Shown piece after piece: positions 46,438-55,425 of a stretch of 64,000 bases of DNA. Positions within the stretch are counted from its first letter, which is position 1; each line of letters opens with the position of its first letter. A program made the position numbers and the translations under genes. The stretch comes from Halomonas fontilapidosi (GTDB lineage Bacteria > Pseudomonadota > Gammaproteobacteria > Pseudomonadales > Halomonadaceae): assembly GCF_014192285.1 (NCBI RefSeq), contig NZ_JACHXQ010000007.1, positions 124,001-188,000 of the forward strand, given 5' to 3'. Below the pieces are notes generated by a model. It saw only the letters and a program-made list of their open reading frames with translations, was not told where the DNA came from and ran no database searches.

Positions 46438-46832
46438 AAGAATAGGTCGCGGCAGATGGCGCGACGATGCACCGGTGGATGGACGTTGGCAGGTGACCGA
46501 ACGGCCACCTGGGACAGGACCAATAATTATACGCCCCGGCCGCCACCGGGGCCAGCGGTCGTCCGGCCCGTCTATGGTACGCTTGTGCCTTCAAGCAGCG
46601 GGCGCGGCGGCGCGCCCTGGTCAGAAAGTGACCGGCAGCGGCCAGGGGCGGTTGGCATGCCGGTTGCCGATGGCTTTCCAGCGGTTTTCCCGATGGTTGT
46701 CCACAGACGCTGTGGGTAACCCGAGACCATGAATCACTGCACCGCTGCCGCGGCCGGCAGGGACGGCCGCAGGTGGCATGCCTCCCGCCACAGAGCCGCG
46801 ACATGCGGGCATTGCACAGCCAGGACAACGGC
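46438..46832. other. Non-coding region between miaB and the SH3 protein gene
   Basis: No convincing gene is seen. On the minus strand TATAAT lies at 46526-46531, a candidate miaB -10 with a poor -35. A 7-bp GC hairpin occurs at 46600-46617. An imperfect 12-bp inverted repeat, GGTTGTCCACAG/CTGTGGGTAACC, lies at 46695-46721. Confidence 0.6.
46695..46721. promoter_or_regulatory. Inverted repeat with two DnaA-box-like 9-mers
   Basis: TTGTCCACA (46697-46705) and, inverted, TGTGGGTAA (46711-46719) each match the DnaA box TTATNCACA at 8 of 9 positions. They form part of a 12-bp imperfect palindrome upstream of the SH3 protein gene. Confidence 0.4.
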
Positions 46833-47462
46833 ATGACGATACACAGACTCAAGATTCTGACAGTGGGTGTGGCACTCGCGACGCTCCCGACCCTGTTGCC
46901 CGCTCAGCAGGCGCCTGACGGCGCCGCCTGGGTGTCGGACGAACTGACGACATACGTGCGCAGCGGCCCCACCGATGGTTACCGGATCATTGGCACCCTG
47001 ACGGCCGGCGAGCCGGTGACGGTACTGGAGACCAGCGGCGACTACAGCCGGGTGGAGGATGCCGACGGTGATGTCGTCTGGGTGCTCACCCGCGAGTTGC
47101 AGGAGGATCCCAGCGCCCAGGAGCAATTGCCGTTGCTGGAAGCCCGGGTGGAAGCGCTGACCGAGGAGCTTTCCGGCATCAACGCCACCTGGGAGAAACG
47201 CACCGCATCGATGACCGAGACTCTCGAGCTCCGTGAGCAGCGCATCGCCGAACTCGAGTCGCGCAATGCCGCGCTGGCCAGGGAGACCGATCAGTCGCGT
47301 GCCACCATTCGTGAGCTCCAGGCCCGCCTGGATACCCAGGAGGAGGACCTGCTGATGCGCTACTTCATGTATGGTGGCGGCGTCGCCGGTGCCGGCCTGC
47401 TGGTGGGGCTGATCGTCCCGCACCTGCCGCGTCGTCGGCGCAAGCGCGATCGCTGGTTCTGA
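46833..47462 (+). CDS. SH3-domain protein (YgiM-like)
   Basis: The 209-residue protein begins with a signal peptide (ILTVGVALATLPTLLPAQQ). A bacterial SH3 domain follows (about residues 30-90: TYVRSGPTDGYRIIGTLTAG), then a long coiled coil (about 100-170), a membrane helix (YGGGVAGAGLLVGLIVPHL) and a basic cytoplasmic tail. This architecture is that of the YgiM / TIGR04211 family, of unclear function. ATG 46833 gives a normal signal peptide and AGGA lies before it. Confidence 0.87.
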   Translation: MTIHRLKILTVGVALATLPTLLPAQQAPDGAAWVSDELTTYVRSGPTDGYRIIGTLTAGEPVTVLETSGDYSRVEDADGDVVWVLTRELQEDPSAQEQLPLLEARVEALTEELSGINATWEKRTASMTETLELREQRIAELESRNAALARETDQSRATIRELQARLDTQEEDLLMRYFMYGGGVAGAGLLVGLIVPHLPRRRRKRDRWF

Positions 47463-47481
47463 TGCCGCTAGGGCAGGGGGC

Positions 47482-48114
47482 ATGATGGCCAACGAATGGC
47501 TTGAGCGCTGGCGCGAGGGGCGCATCGGCTTTCACCGTGACCAACCGCATCCGGCGCTGGTTCGCCATTGGCCTGGCCTGGGCGTGCGGGCCGGCAGCAA
47601 GGTGCTGGTGCCGCTGTGTGGCAAGAGCCTGGACATGCGCTGGCTGGCGCGCCATGACCATCCTGTGCTGGGCATCGAGCTGGCCGGGCAGGCCATCGAG
47701 GCGTTCGTCGCCGAGGGCATGGGAGAGGTGGCCCGCTACCGCCAGGCTGGCTTCGACATCTGCCGCCAGGGCAGTGTGGAGCTATGGCACGGTGACTTCT
47801 TTCACTTCCATATCGAGCAGGCGGCGGAGGTCGGCGCCTTCTATGACCGTGCCGCCTTGATCGCCCTGCCGGCAGCCACCCGACAGCGCTATGCCTTCCA
47901 CCTGGCCCAGCTGATTCCCCCCGGCGTTCGAGGGCTGCTGATCAGCCTGACGCGTGGCCCTGGTGGACCACCCTTCCATGTGTCGGCCGACGAGGTGCGC
48001 GAGCTGTTCGCCCCGAACTTTCGCGTGACCCACCTGGGGGACGGCGAGCCGGAACCCAATGGATTTCGCGAGAGCGCCTGGGCGCTGGAGCGCCGCGGCC
48101 CGCTGGCCTCCTAG
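47482..48114 (+). CDS. tpm: Thiopurine S-methyltransferase
   Basis: The 210-residue SAM-dependent enzyme starts NEWLERWREGRIGFHRDQPHPAL and has VLVPLCGKSLDMRWLARHDH as motif I, the TPMT family hallmark. Bacterial TPMTs methylate selenium or tellurium compounds and thiopurines. Its TAG stop at 48112-48114 overlaps the stop of the convergent lipoprotein gene within one CTAG. Confidence 0.93.
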   Translation: MMANEWLERWREGRIGFHRDQPHPALVRHWPGLGVRAGSKVLVPLCGKSLDMRWLARHDHPVLGIELAGQAIEAFVAEGMGEVARYRQAGFDICRQGSVELWHGDFFHFHIEQAAEVGAFYDRAALIALPAATRQRYAFHLAQLIPPGVRGLLISLTRGPGGPPFHVSADEVRELFAPNFRVTHLGDGEPEPNGFRESAWALERRGPLAS

Positions 48115-48701
48115 CGCGCCAGCAGGCGCCCCAGCTCCGGGTCGCGGAAGGCGCGGTCGAGACCGTCAGCGAGCAGCCCATTGACCATGCGGGTATTGGC
48201 CTCCTTGTCGGGGCGCACGGCATAGCTCTGGGTGCGGCGCGAGGTATAGGTGCCGGAATAGGTATCACCGTCGTTGATGGCTTCGGCGATCAGCACCGCC
48301 TCGAGCCTCGCCTCGTCGATGAGCGGGCGGCTCTCGCCACGCTCGTAGCCCAGGTGATCGAGGGTAAGCGTCAGGCTGGGGCGGTCCTCTGCGTGTTCGG
48401 TGGTGGGCGTAAAGCCCATCTCGCGCACGGCACGTTCCGCTTCTGCCTGCAGCCGCGGTACCAGTTGGTGGGCCTCGACGGTGATCACGGCCGTGGACAT
48501 GGCACTGCCGGTGCGGGTGCCGATCACCTCGCTGTCGCGACCATCCACGGCCGTCACAGTGACCGCCTGACCGCTGCCGGTCTGTGGCACCGGCGCAGTG
48601 CGCTTGGGGTCGAGCTGCAGGTAGTGGGGGCTGGCACAGCCGGCCAGCCAGCCGCTGGCGAGAAGCAGGGCACAGGCGCCCAGAACGTGACGACGCTGCA
48701 T
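48111..48701 (-). CDS. YajG-like lipoprotein
   Basis: The 196-residue protein has a lipobox LAGC (Cys22 after LLLASGW). It contains YLQLDPKRTAPVPQTGSGQ, VDGRDSEVIGTRTG and SLTLTLDHLGYERG, features of the YajG outer-membrane lipoprotein family, whose role is unknown. ATG 48701 with GGGAG upstream is the start; a longer upstream frame reads antisense to other genes. Confidence 0.83.
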   Translation of the reverse strand: MQRRHVLGACALLLASGWLAGCASPHYLQLDPKRTAPVPQTGSGQAVTVTAVDGRDSEVIGTRTGSAMSTAVITVEAHQLVPRLQAEAERAVREMGFTPTTEHAEDRPSLTLTLDHLGYERGESRPLIDEARLEAVLIAEAINDGDTYSGTYTSRRTQSYAVRPDKEANTRMVNGLLADGLDRAFRDPELGRLLAR

Positions 48702-48833
48702 GGAAGGTCTCCCGAGGGTGGCAGGGCCCAGAGTATATCCCCCGGTCCTGGTGGCGGGAACCGATGGCGGGAACCGGTGGCGCTCCCGCCCCTTCGAGAG
48801 GTTACACTTCAGGGAGTGCCACAGGAGTCGCCC

Positions 48834-49259
48834 ATGATCCGAACCGCCACCCGTGAGGAGTTTCCGCAGCTTGTCGATATCTGGCTGCGTGCCTCGCAGC
48901 GCGCCCATCCCTTCATCGCCGAGGCCTTCTGGAACGCACGGGCCGATGACATGGCGCGTCGCCGCCTGCCGGCTTGCAAGGTGCAGGTGCTGGAGGCCGG
49001 GCGACGCGTGATCGGCTTTTGTGCCATGCGCGGGGAGCACCTCGAGGCGCTGTTCATCGACCCCGAGGTGCAGAGCTTCGGGCATGGCTCTGGCCTCATG
49101 GCCCACGCCATGGCAGGTCATCGGCACATCACCCTGTGGGTCTATTCCCGTAACGTGCGCGCCGTCTCCTTCTACCGACGCCTGGGCTTCAGCGTCGTCG
49201 ATGAGCGGGAGGACGCGGAGACCGGGGAGCAGGAGTCGTTCATGGCCTGGTCTCGCTGA
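48834..49259 (+). CDS. GNAT family acetyltransferase (YjaB-like)
   Basis: The 141-residue enzyme begins MIRTATREEFPQLVDIWLRA. The CoA-binding segment is LFIDPEVQSFGHGSGLMAHAM, in which the usual R/Q-G-x-G-x-G/A loop is altered to GHGSG. The C-terminal GNAT half is VYSRNVRAVSFYRRLGF. ACAGGAG precedes the ATG. The substrate is unknown. It is divergent from the lipoprotein gene. Confidence 0.86.
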   Translation: MIRTATREEFPQLVDIWLRASQRAHPFIAEAFWNARADDMARRRLPACKVQVLEAGRRVIGFCAMRGEHLEALFIDPEVQSFGHGSGLMAHAMAGHRHITLWVYSRNVRAVSFYRRLGFSVVDEREDAETGEQESFMAWSR

Positions 49260-49409
49260 CGACAGGGGGCATGGTCGCGAACGCGTATCCGTCTGCGCTG
49301 TGGGGTGGCGCGAACCGGCATGAGGGGTGAGGTCCTGACCCTCGCAGCGCTCTGGTAGAATGCCTCGCGATCGTGCCACTGCCTCCATACCCTGATGACG
49401 GATGACCCC

Positions 49410-50108
49410 ATGAACGACACGACCCGCGACTTCCTCATCGCGCCTTCCATCCTCTCCGCCGATTTCGCCCGGCTGGGCGCGGAAGTGGATGATGTCCTGG
49501 CCTCGGGCGCCGACATTGTCCACTTCGACGTGATGGACAACCATTACGTTCCGAACCTCACGATCGGGCCGATGGTCTGCGAAGCCCTGCGCAAGCACGG
49601 CGTGACGGCGCCCATCGACGCCCACCTGATGGTCAGGCCGGTGGACCGGCTGATCGGCGACTTCGCCGACGCGGGGGCCAGCTACATCACCTTCCACCCT
49701 GAGGCCTCTGACCATATCGACCGTTCGCTGCAGCTGATCCGTGACGCGGGCTGCCAGTCGGGCCTGGTCTTCAACCCGGCCACGCCGCTCTCCTACCTCG
49801 ACTACGTGATGGACAAGGTCGACATGATCCTGCTGATGAGCGTCAACCCGGGTTTCGGGGGGCAGTCGTTCATCCCCGGGACCCTGGACAAGCTGCACGA
49901 AGTGCGCCGCCGAATCGACGCGTCGGGTCGCCCGATCCGCCTGGAGATCGACGGCGGGGTCAAGGTGGATAATATCGCCGAGATCGCCCGGGCCGGCGCC
50001 GATACCTTCGTGGCCGGCTCGGCGGTATTCAAGGCGAGAAACGACGCGGATCCGAACCGCTACGACAGCGTGATGCGCGAGTTCCGCGATCGCCTGGCCC
50101 GGGCATAG
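49410..50108 (+). CDS. rpe: Ribulose-phosphate 3-epimerase
   Basis: The 232-residue TIM-barrel enzyme interconverts ribulose 5-phosphate and xylulose 5-phosphate. Motifs: [30 protein letters not shown] and [12 protein letters not shown]. An ATG 15 bases upstream (49395) is in frame, but GGA is better placed for ATG 49410. It opens the rpe - GIY-YIG - gph - trp series. Confidence 0.96.
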   Translation: MNDTTRDFLIAPSILSADFARLGAEVDDVLASGADIVHFDVMDNHYVPNLTIGPMVCEALRKHGVTAPIDAHLMVRPVDRLIGDFADAGASYITFHPEASDHIDRSLQLIRDAGCQSGLVFNPATPLSYLDYVMDKVDMILLMSVNPGFGGQSFIPGTLDKLHEVRRRIDASGRPIRLEIDGGVKVDNIAEIARAGADTFVAGSAVFKARNDADPNRYDSVMREFRDRLARA

Positions 50109-50113
50109 GCGCC

Positions 50114-50398
50114 GTGGAAGAGGCGGCTGCCGCTCCCCGTTGGCATCTCTATGTGGTGGAGACGGCGGGCGGTGCCCTGTATACCGGGATTACCACTGAC
50201 GTGGCCCGACGCCTGGCCGAGCATCGTGCCGGTCGAGGGGCCAAGGCGCTGCGCGGCAAGGGGCCGCTTAGCCTGTGCCATCACGAGCCGGTGGGCAGCC
50301 AGAGCGAGGCGCTGCGCCTCGAGGCCGAGATCAAGCGGCTTTCCGCCGCACGCAAGCGGGCCTGGCTGGCAGGCCGACAGGCCGGACGCGACGAGTGA
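50114..50398 (+). CDS. GIY-YIG nuclease-like protein (YhbQ family)
   Basis: The 94-residue protein is one GIY-YIG domain: [26 protein letters not shown] has the LY and YTG strands and the arginine helix, followed by the acidic [13 protein letters not shown]. Short YhbQ-like members bind or cut DNA; the role in vivo is not settled. It starts with GTG 50114, only 5 bases after rpe, and gph follows by 18 bases, so all three share a transcript. Confidence 0.9.
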   Translation: MEEAAAAPRWHLYVVETAGGALYTGITTDVARRLAEHRAGRGAKALRGKGPLSLCHHEPVGSQSEALRLEAEIKRLSAARKRAWLAGRQAGRDE

Positions 50399-50416
50399 GC
50401 AGCACAAGGAGAATAC

Positions 50417-51082
50417 ATGCACCCCATTCTTGACGGCATCGAGCTCGTCACCTTCGACCTGGACGGCACCCTGGTCGACTCCGTGCCGGACCTGGCCATG
50501 GCGGTGGATGCCGCCCTGACCGACCTCGGTCTGCCGCCCCCGGGCGAGGCGAGGGTGCGTGACTGGGTGGGCAATGGCTCACTCAAGCTGATGGAGCGCG
50601 CCCTTGAAGACGCCCTTGGCCGGGTGTCCTCGGACGCCCTGCTGACCCGGGCCCATCAGGGCTTCCTCGACCACTATGCCCGCGACCCTAGCGCCCATAC
50701 CCGGCTCTATGGCGGCGTGCGTGAAGCGCTGGACGCGCTGCGCGACTGGGGCCTGCCCCTGGCGCTGGTGACCAACAAGCCGAGTGCCTTCATCGCACCG
50801 ATCCTCGAGGCCCTGGGCCTGCAGGGGCATTTCGGCCTCTGCCTGGGGGGCGATAGCCTGGCGCAGAAGAAGCCCGATCCTGCGCCGCTGCGCCATGTAG
50901 CGGCCCACTTCGGCGTCTTGCCCGCGGCCTGCCTGATGGTCGGTGATTCGCGCCATGACATCGAGGCCGGACGCGCCGCGGGGTTCCGGACGCTGGCCGT
51001 GCCCTACGGCTACAATCACGGCGAGCCGGTGCTCCTGAGCCGCCCCGACGCCGTGGTTGAATCGCTGTGGGAACTCGTTTAG
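50417..51082 (+). CDS. gph: Phosphoglycolate phosphatase
   Basis: The 221-residue HAD hydrolase has motif I FDLDGTLVDSVPDL with nucleophile Asp, VTNKPSAF as motif II, and KKPDPAPL and MVGDSRHDIEAGRAAG as motifs III and IV. It removes 2-phosphoglycolate made in DNA repair. Linkage to rpe and trpE is standard in related gammaproteobacteria. GGAG lies before the ATG. Confidence 0.94.
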   Translation: MHPILDGIELVTFDLDGTLVDSVPDLAMAVDAALTDLGLPPPGEARVRDWVGNGSLKLMERALEDALGRVSSDALLTRAHQGFLDHYARDPSAHTRLYGGVREALDALRDWGLPLALVTNKPSAFIAPILEALGLQGHFGLCLGGDSLAQKKPDPAPLRHVAAHFGVLPAACLMVGDSRHDIEAGRAAGFRTLAVPYGYNHGEPVLLSRPDAVVESLWELV

Positions 51083-51187
51083 TGTGATTCAATCCCTGCT
51101 ATGACCATGGCGAAACCGATAAGTTTTCGCTATTTCCCGGTGGCAGATCGTTTCGTCTTCGTTGGACCCGCCTCGATGGACAGTCGC

Positions 51188-51286
51188 ATGACGCTGGTTG
51201 CTTCTCCATGCCCCGCCGCCGGCCGCTGCCAGGCTCGCGTCGGTTCTCGTTCGCCCCGCGGCCTACGCGGCGACTGGCGATGGTGA
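51188..51286 (+). CDS. Candidate trpE leader peptide ending Trp-Arg-Trp
   Basis: An in-frame run of codons ends TGG CGA TGG TGA at 51275-51286, 76 bases before trpE. Possible starts are ATG 51188 (32 codons, GGA 7 bases upstream), ATG 51176 or ATG 51101. Two Trp codons in the last three sense codons, placed directly on a hairpin arm, suggest a translated attenuator leader. Length and start are uncertain. Confidence 0.5.
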   Translation: MTLVASPCPAAGRCQARVGSRSPRGLRGDWRW

Positions 51287-51347
51287 CGCTCGCTCCCTGA
51301 CGCGGCTTCCCGGCCGTGATGCCTTTCACCATCGTCGTTCTTCCCTT
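51275..51347 (+). promoter_or_regulatory. Candidate tryptophan attenuator before trpE
   Basis: Bases 51275-51286 (UGG CGA UGG UGA in RNA) pair over 12 bp, two of them G-U, with 51326-51337. A pyrimidine-rich UUCUUCCCUU follows (51338-51347). The 5' arm is exactly the leader codons Trp-Arg-Trp-stop, so a ribosome stalled at these codons would prevent the stem. The 39-base loop can form a small inner hairpin. Confidence 0.5.
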
Positions 51348-51362
51348 AACGAGGACCCGGGC

Positions 51363-52853
51363 ATGATGACTCCCGAACGCTTCCGCCAGCTGGCCGACGC
51401 CGGCTACAACCGCATCCCGGTCACCCGCGAGGTGCTGGCCGATCTCGATACACCGCTCTCCACCTATCTCAAGCTGGCCGACGAACCCTGGACCTTCCTG
51501 CTCGAGTCCGTCCAGGGCGGCGAGAAGTGGGGCCGCTACTCGATCATCGGACTGCCCTGTCGCGAGCGTCTCGAAATTCGCGGTTTCACCGTCAGCCATT
51601 TCGTCGATGACGCGCTACATGGCGCCGCGGACGTCGAGGATCCGCTGGCCTGGATCGAGCAGTTCCAGACCCGCTTCAAGGTGCCGCGCCTCGATGACCA
51701 GCCGCGCTTCGACGGCGGCCTGGTGGGGTACTTCGGCTACGACACCATCCGCTATATCGAGCCGCGCCTGCGGAGCATCAAGAAGCCCGACCCGATCGGT
51801 GTACCGGACATCCTGCTGATGGTCTGCAACGACCTGGTGGTGTTCGACAATCTGTCCGGGCGCCTGACGCTCTGGACGCATGCCGACCCCGCCGAGCCGG
51901 AGGCCTACGCGCGCGCCCTGGACCGGCTGGAACGGCTGGAGATCCGCCTGCGCAGTGCCACTCTCAATACCATCAGTCCCGGCACCGGTCGCGCGGCGGT
52001 GGAGGAGGGGCACTTCACCTCGGGTTTCACCGAAGAGGGCTTCAAGGCGGCCGTGGAGACGATCAAGGAGTATGTGCTGGCCGGCGACGTCATGCAGTGC
52101 GTTCCCTCCCAGCGCATGTCGATCCCCTACCAGGCGCCGCCGCTGGACCTCTACCGCGCCCTGCGCAGCCTCAACCCCTCGCCCTACATGTTCTACCTGA
52201 ACCTGGGTGATCATCAGGTGGCGGGCTCCTCGCCGGAGATCCTCACGCGGCTGGAAGACGGCGAAGTCACGGTGCGGCCCATCGCCGGCACGCGCAAGCG
52301 CGGCCACAGCGAGCAGGAGGACCGCGCCCTGGAGGCCGATCTGCTGGCCGATCCCAAGGAACTCGCCGAGCACCTGATGCTGATTGACCTGGGACGCAAC
52401 GACGTCGGCCGCATCAGCGAGACCGGCTCGGTGGAGGTGACCAACCGGATGGTGGTCGAGCGCTACTCCCATGTGATGCACATCGTCTCCAACGTGGCGG
52501 GGCGCCTCAAGCCGGGCCTCTCCGCGATGGACGTGCTGCGCGCCACCTTTCCGGCGGGCACCGTGTCCGGCGCGCCCAAGTTCCGGGCACTCGAGATCAT
52601 CGACGAGGTGGAGCCGGTCAAGCGTGGCGTCTACTCCGGCGCGGTGGGCTATCTCTCCTGGCACGGCAACATGGACACCGCCATCGCCATCCGCACGGCG
52701 GTGATCAAGGATGGCCAGCTGCACGTCCAGGCCGGGGCGGGCATCGTCGCCGACTCCGTGCCCGAGATGGAGTGGCAGGAGACGCTCAATAAGGGCCGCG
52801 CCCTGTTTCGTGCCGTGGCCATGGCCGAACGTGGCCTGGATAACCTCGAGTGA
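51363..52853 (+). CDS. trpE: Anthranilate synthase component I
   Basis: The 496-residue enzyme makes anthranilate from chorismate with TrpG. The N-terminal half holds [18 protein letters not shown], where LLES belongs to the tryptophan feedback site. The catalytic half has [19 protein letters not shown] and [13 protein letters not shown]. Start at ATG 51363 (or 51366) after CGAGGA; the open frame further upstream has no ribosome binding site and is the leader region. Tryptophan inhibition is expected from the intact LLES motif. Confidence 0.97.
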   Translation: MMTPERFRQLADAGYNRIPVTREVLADLDTPLSTYLKLADEPWTFLLESVQGGEKWGRYSIIGLPCRERLEIRGFTVSHFVDDALHGAADVEDPLAWIEQFQTRFKVPRLDDQPRFDGGLVGYFGYDTIRYIEPRLRSIKKPDPIGVPDILLMVCNDLVVFDNLSGRLTLWTHADPAEPEAYARALDRLERLEIRLRSATLNTISPGTGRAAVEEGHFTSGFTEEGFKAAVETIKEYVLAGDVMQCVPSQRMSIPYQAPPLDLYRALRSLNPSPYMFYLNLGDHQVAGSSPEILTRLEDGEVTVRPIAGTRKRGHSEQEDRALEADLLADPKELAEHLMLIDLGRNDVGRISETGSVEVTNRMVVERYSHVMHIVSNVAGRLKPGLSAMDVLRATFPAGTVSGAPKFRALEIIDEVEPVKRGVYSGAVGYLSWHGNMDTAIAIRTAVIKDGQLHVQAGAGIVADSVPEMEWQETLNKGRALFRAVAMAERGLDNLE

Positions 52854-52905
52854 CCCCTGATTCCTGTCGTCCGGCGCTGGCCGGGCGCGTGCCGGAGAGC
52901 CTGCC

Positions 52906-53490
52906 ATGTCCGTGCTGATGATCGACAATTACGACAGCTTCACCTTCAACGTGGTGCAGTACCTGGGGGAGTTGGGCGCCGAGGTGGTCACCCACCGTAA
53001 CGACACCATCACCCTGGAGGAGATCGAGGCCCTGGCGCCGAGCCATCTGGTGATCTCGCCGGGGCCCTGCACGCCCGACCAGGCCGGCATCTCCATGGCG
53101 GCCATCCATCGTTTCGCCGGGCGGATTCCCGTGTTGGGCATCTGCCTGGGACACCAGGCCATCGGCCAGGTGTATGGTGGCAAGGTGGTCCGCGCGCCCC
53201 AGGTGATGCATGGCAAGACGTCGCGCATCCGCCATCTCGGCCAGGGCGTCTTCGCGGGCCTCGAGGACCCGCTGGAGGTGACGCGCTACCACTCGCTGGT
53301 GGTGGAGCGCGAGAGCCTGCCGGACTGCCTCGAGGTCACCGCCTGGTGTGACGACGATGATGTCACCCCGGGGCTGATCATGGGGTTGCGCCACCGGGAA
53401 CTGGATGTCGAGGGGGTGCAGTTTCACCCGGAGTCGATCCTGACCCGCCAGGGCCACGAGCTGCTGGCCAACTTCCTGAAACGTCGCTGA
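52906..53490 (+). CDS. trpG: Anthranilate synthase component II (glutamine amidotransferase)
   Basis: The 194-residue class I amidotransferase begins [18 protein letters not shown] after the first residues. It has the triad Cys in [11 protein letters not shown] and His/Glu in [10 protein letters not shown]. It supplies ammonia to TrpE. Members can also serve PabB. It lies 52 bases after trpE and 30 bases before trpD. Confidence 0.97.
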   Translation: MSVLMIDNYDSFTFNVVQYLGELGAEVVTHRNDTITLEEIEALAPSHLVISPGPCTPDQAGISMAAIHRFAGRIPVLGICLGHQAIGQVYGGKVVRAPQVMHGKTSRIRHLGQGVFAGLEDPLEVTRYHSLVVERESLPDCLEVTAWCDDDDVTPGLIMGLRHRELDVEGVQFHPESILTRQGHELLANFLKRR

Positions 53491-53520
53491 ACCGTGCCCA
53501 TGCCAGAGGAGAGCAACGTC

Positions 53521-54540
53521 ATGCAGATGCGAGAGGCCATCGGTGCGGTGATGCGCCGTGAGAATCTGAACTTCGCCGAGACCCACGAGGTGATGCGCCA
53601 GATCATGACCGGCGAGGCCAGCGATCCCCAGATTGCCGCCTTCCTGGTCGGCATGGCCATGAAGGGCGAGACCGCCGAGGAGATCAGTGCCGCCGCCCAG
53701 GTGATGCGCGAACTGATGAACCCGGTCCGGCTGCAGGCCGACAACGTGGTCGACATCGTCGGTACCGGCGGTGATGGCGCCAACCTCTTCAACGTCTCCA
53801 CCGCGGCGAGCTTCGTGGTGGCCGCGGGTGGGGCTCATGTCGCCAAGCACGGCAACCGCGGGGTCTCCTCGTCGTCGGGCAGTGCCGACCTCTTCGCGGT
53901 CGCCGGCATCAACCTGAACCTGGACGCCGAGCAGGTAGGACGCTGCATCGAGCGGGTGGGGGTGGGCTTCATGTTCGCCCCTAACCATCATCCGGCGATG
54001 CGCTACGCCGTGGGCCCGCGTCGCGAGATGGGGGTGCGCACCCTGTTCAATATCCTGGGACCGCTGACCAACCCCGCCGGCGCCCCCAATCAGGTGCTGG
54101 GGGTCTATGCGCCGGAACTGGTGCCGCTGATGGCCGAGGTACTCAAGCGCCTGGGCAGCGAGCACGTGCTGGTGGTGCATGCCGAGGACGGCCTCGACGA
54201 GATCTCGCTGGCGCAGCCGACGCTGGTGGCCGAGCTGAAGGACGGTGAGATCCGCGAGTACACCATCGCGCCCGAGGACTTCGGCATTGCTCGCCAGTCG
54301 CTGGACCCGCTGCGGGTGAAGACCGCCGAGGACAGCCTGCGCCTGGTCGAGCAGGCCCTGGTGGGCGAAGGCCCGGCGGCGGACATTGTCGCGCTCAACG
54401 CCGGGGCGGCCCTCTATGCCTCGGGCGTGGCTGACAGCCTCAAAGAGGGCGTGGCCATGGCCCAGGACGCCCAGGGATCCAAGCTGCCCCTCGAGAAGCT
54501 CAAGGAACTCGCCAATTTCACTCGCGTGTTTAACCTGTGA
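53521..54540 (+). CDS. trpD: Anthranilate phosphoribosyltransferase
   Basis: The 339-residue enzyme joins anthranilate to PRPP. Signature stretches are [20 protein letters not shown] and [19 protein letters not shown] (the PRPP loop and KHGN), with [11 protein letters not shown] later. ATG 53521 has AGAGGAG before it; the GTG 27 bases upstream lacks one. The stop region carries the start of trpC nearby (8 bases apart). Confidence 0.97.
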   Translation: MQMREAIGAVMRRENLNFAETHEVMRQIMTGEASDPQIAAFLVGMAMKGETAEEISAAAQVMRELMNPVRLQADNVVDIVGTGGDGANLFNVSTAASFVVAAGGAHVAKHGNRGVSSSSGSADLFAVAGINLNLDAEQVGRCIERVGVGFMFAPNHHPAMRYAVGPRREMGVRTLFNILGPLTNPAGAPNQVLGVYAPELVPLMAEVLKRLGSEHVLVVHAEDGLDEISLAQPTLVAELKDGEIREYTIAPEDFGIARQSLDPLRVKTAEDSLRLVEQALVGEGPAADIVALNAGAALYASGVADSLKEGVAMAQDAQGSKLPLEKLKELANFTRVFNL

Positions 54541-54548
54541 GGCCCGAC

Positions 54549-55355
54549 ATGTCCGAGACTCGTTCCCTGCCCACCATCCTCGAGCGCATCCTGGCCCGCA
54601 AGGAGGAGGAGGTCGCCGAGCGGCGCCGCGTCGTCTCCGAGCAGGAGCTGCTGCGACTGGGCGCCGAGCAGCCCGAACCGCGAGGCTTCATCGCCGCCCT
54701 CGAGCGCGCCATTCAGGCCGGAGATCCGGCAGTGATCGCCGAGATCAAGAAGGCCTCTCCCTCCAAGGGAGTGATCCGCGAGGACTTTCGCCCCGGCGAG
54801 ATCGCCGCGAGCTACGCCGAGGGCGGTGCGGCCTGCTTGTCGGTACTTACCGATGCCGACTTCTTCCAGGGCCACGAGGACTTCCTGATCGAGGCCCGCG
54901 AGGCCTGTACGTTGCCGGTGATCCGCAAGGACTTCATCACCCACGGCTACCAGGTCAGCGAGGCGCGCGCCCTGGGCGCCGACTGCATCCTGCTGATCGT
55001 CGCCGCCCTGGACGATGCCCGAATGGCGGACCTGCATCGCCAGGCCGCGGCGCTGGGCATGGACGTGCTGGTGGAGGTGCACGACGCCCTGGAACTCGAG
55101 CGGGCCCTCAAGCTCGACCTCGCCCTGGTGGGGATCAACAACCGCGACCTGCACACCTTCGACACCCGGCTCGAGACCACCCTTGAGCTGCTGCCGCGGA
55201 TTCCCGCTGGCGTCAGCGTGGTCACCGAGTCCGGCATCCATACCCGCGACGACGTGCTGCGCATGCGCGAGCATGACGTCAACAGCTTCCTGGTCGGCGA
55301 GGTCTTCATGCGCGAGGAAGACCCCGGCCAGGCCCTGCGGCGACTGTTCTTCTGA
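54549..55355 (+). CDS. trpC: Indole-3-glycerol phosphate synthase
   Basis: The 268-residue TIM barrel has [21 protein letters not shown], with the catalytic lysines and glutamate, as well as [12 protein letters not shown] and INNRDLHTF. It is monofunctional: no phosphoribosylanthranilate isomerase domain follows, so trpF and trpBA lie elsewhere, as in Pseudomonas. GAGG precedes the ATG. The operon ends at the hairpin after it. Confidence 0.97.
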   Translation: MSETRSLPTILERILARKEEEVAERRRVVSEQELLRLGAEQPEPRGFIAALERAIQAGDPAVIAEIKKASPSKGVIREDFRPGEIAASYAEGGAACLSVLTDADFFQGHEDFLIEAREACTLPVIRKDFITHGYQVSEARALGADCILLIVAALDDARMADLHRQAAALGMDVLVEVHDALELERALKLDLALVGINNRDLHTFDTRLETTLELLPRIPAGVSVVTESGIHTRDDVLRMREHDVNSFLVGEVFMREEDPGQALRRLFF

Positions 55356-55374
55356 TCATTCCGCGCCAACGATA

Positions 55375-55402
55375 ACGGGCAGCCTGCGGGCTGCCCGTCT
55401 TG
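55375..55402. terminator. Terminator between trpC and the TonB receptor gene
   Basis: ACGGGCAGCC (55375-55384) pairs with GGCTGCCCGT (55389-55398) around the loop TGCG, followed by CTTG. It can serve both convergent genes. Confidence 0.8.
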
Positions 55403-55425
55403 TCAGCGCGCGCCTTGGCAATGGC

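Noticed and set aside
51198..51362. N-terminal extension of trpE from a GTG at 51198
   Set aside because: It lacks a ribosome binding site and family similarity; [11 protein letters not shown] after CGAGGA is the normal TrpE start and the upstream part looks like a leader.
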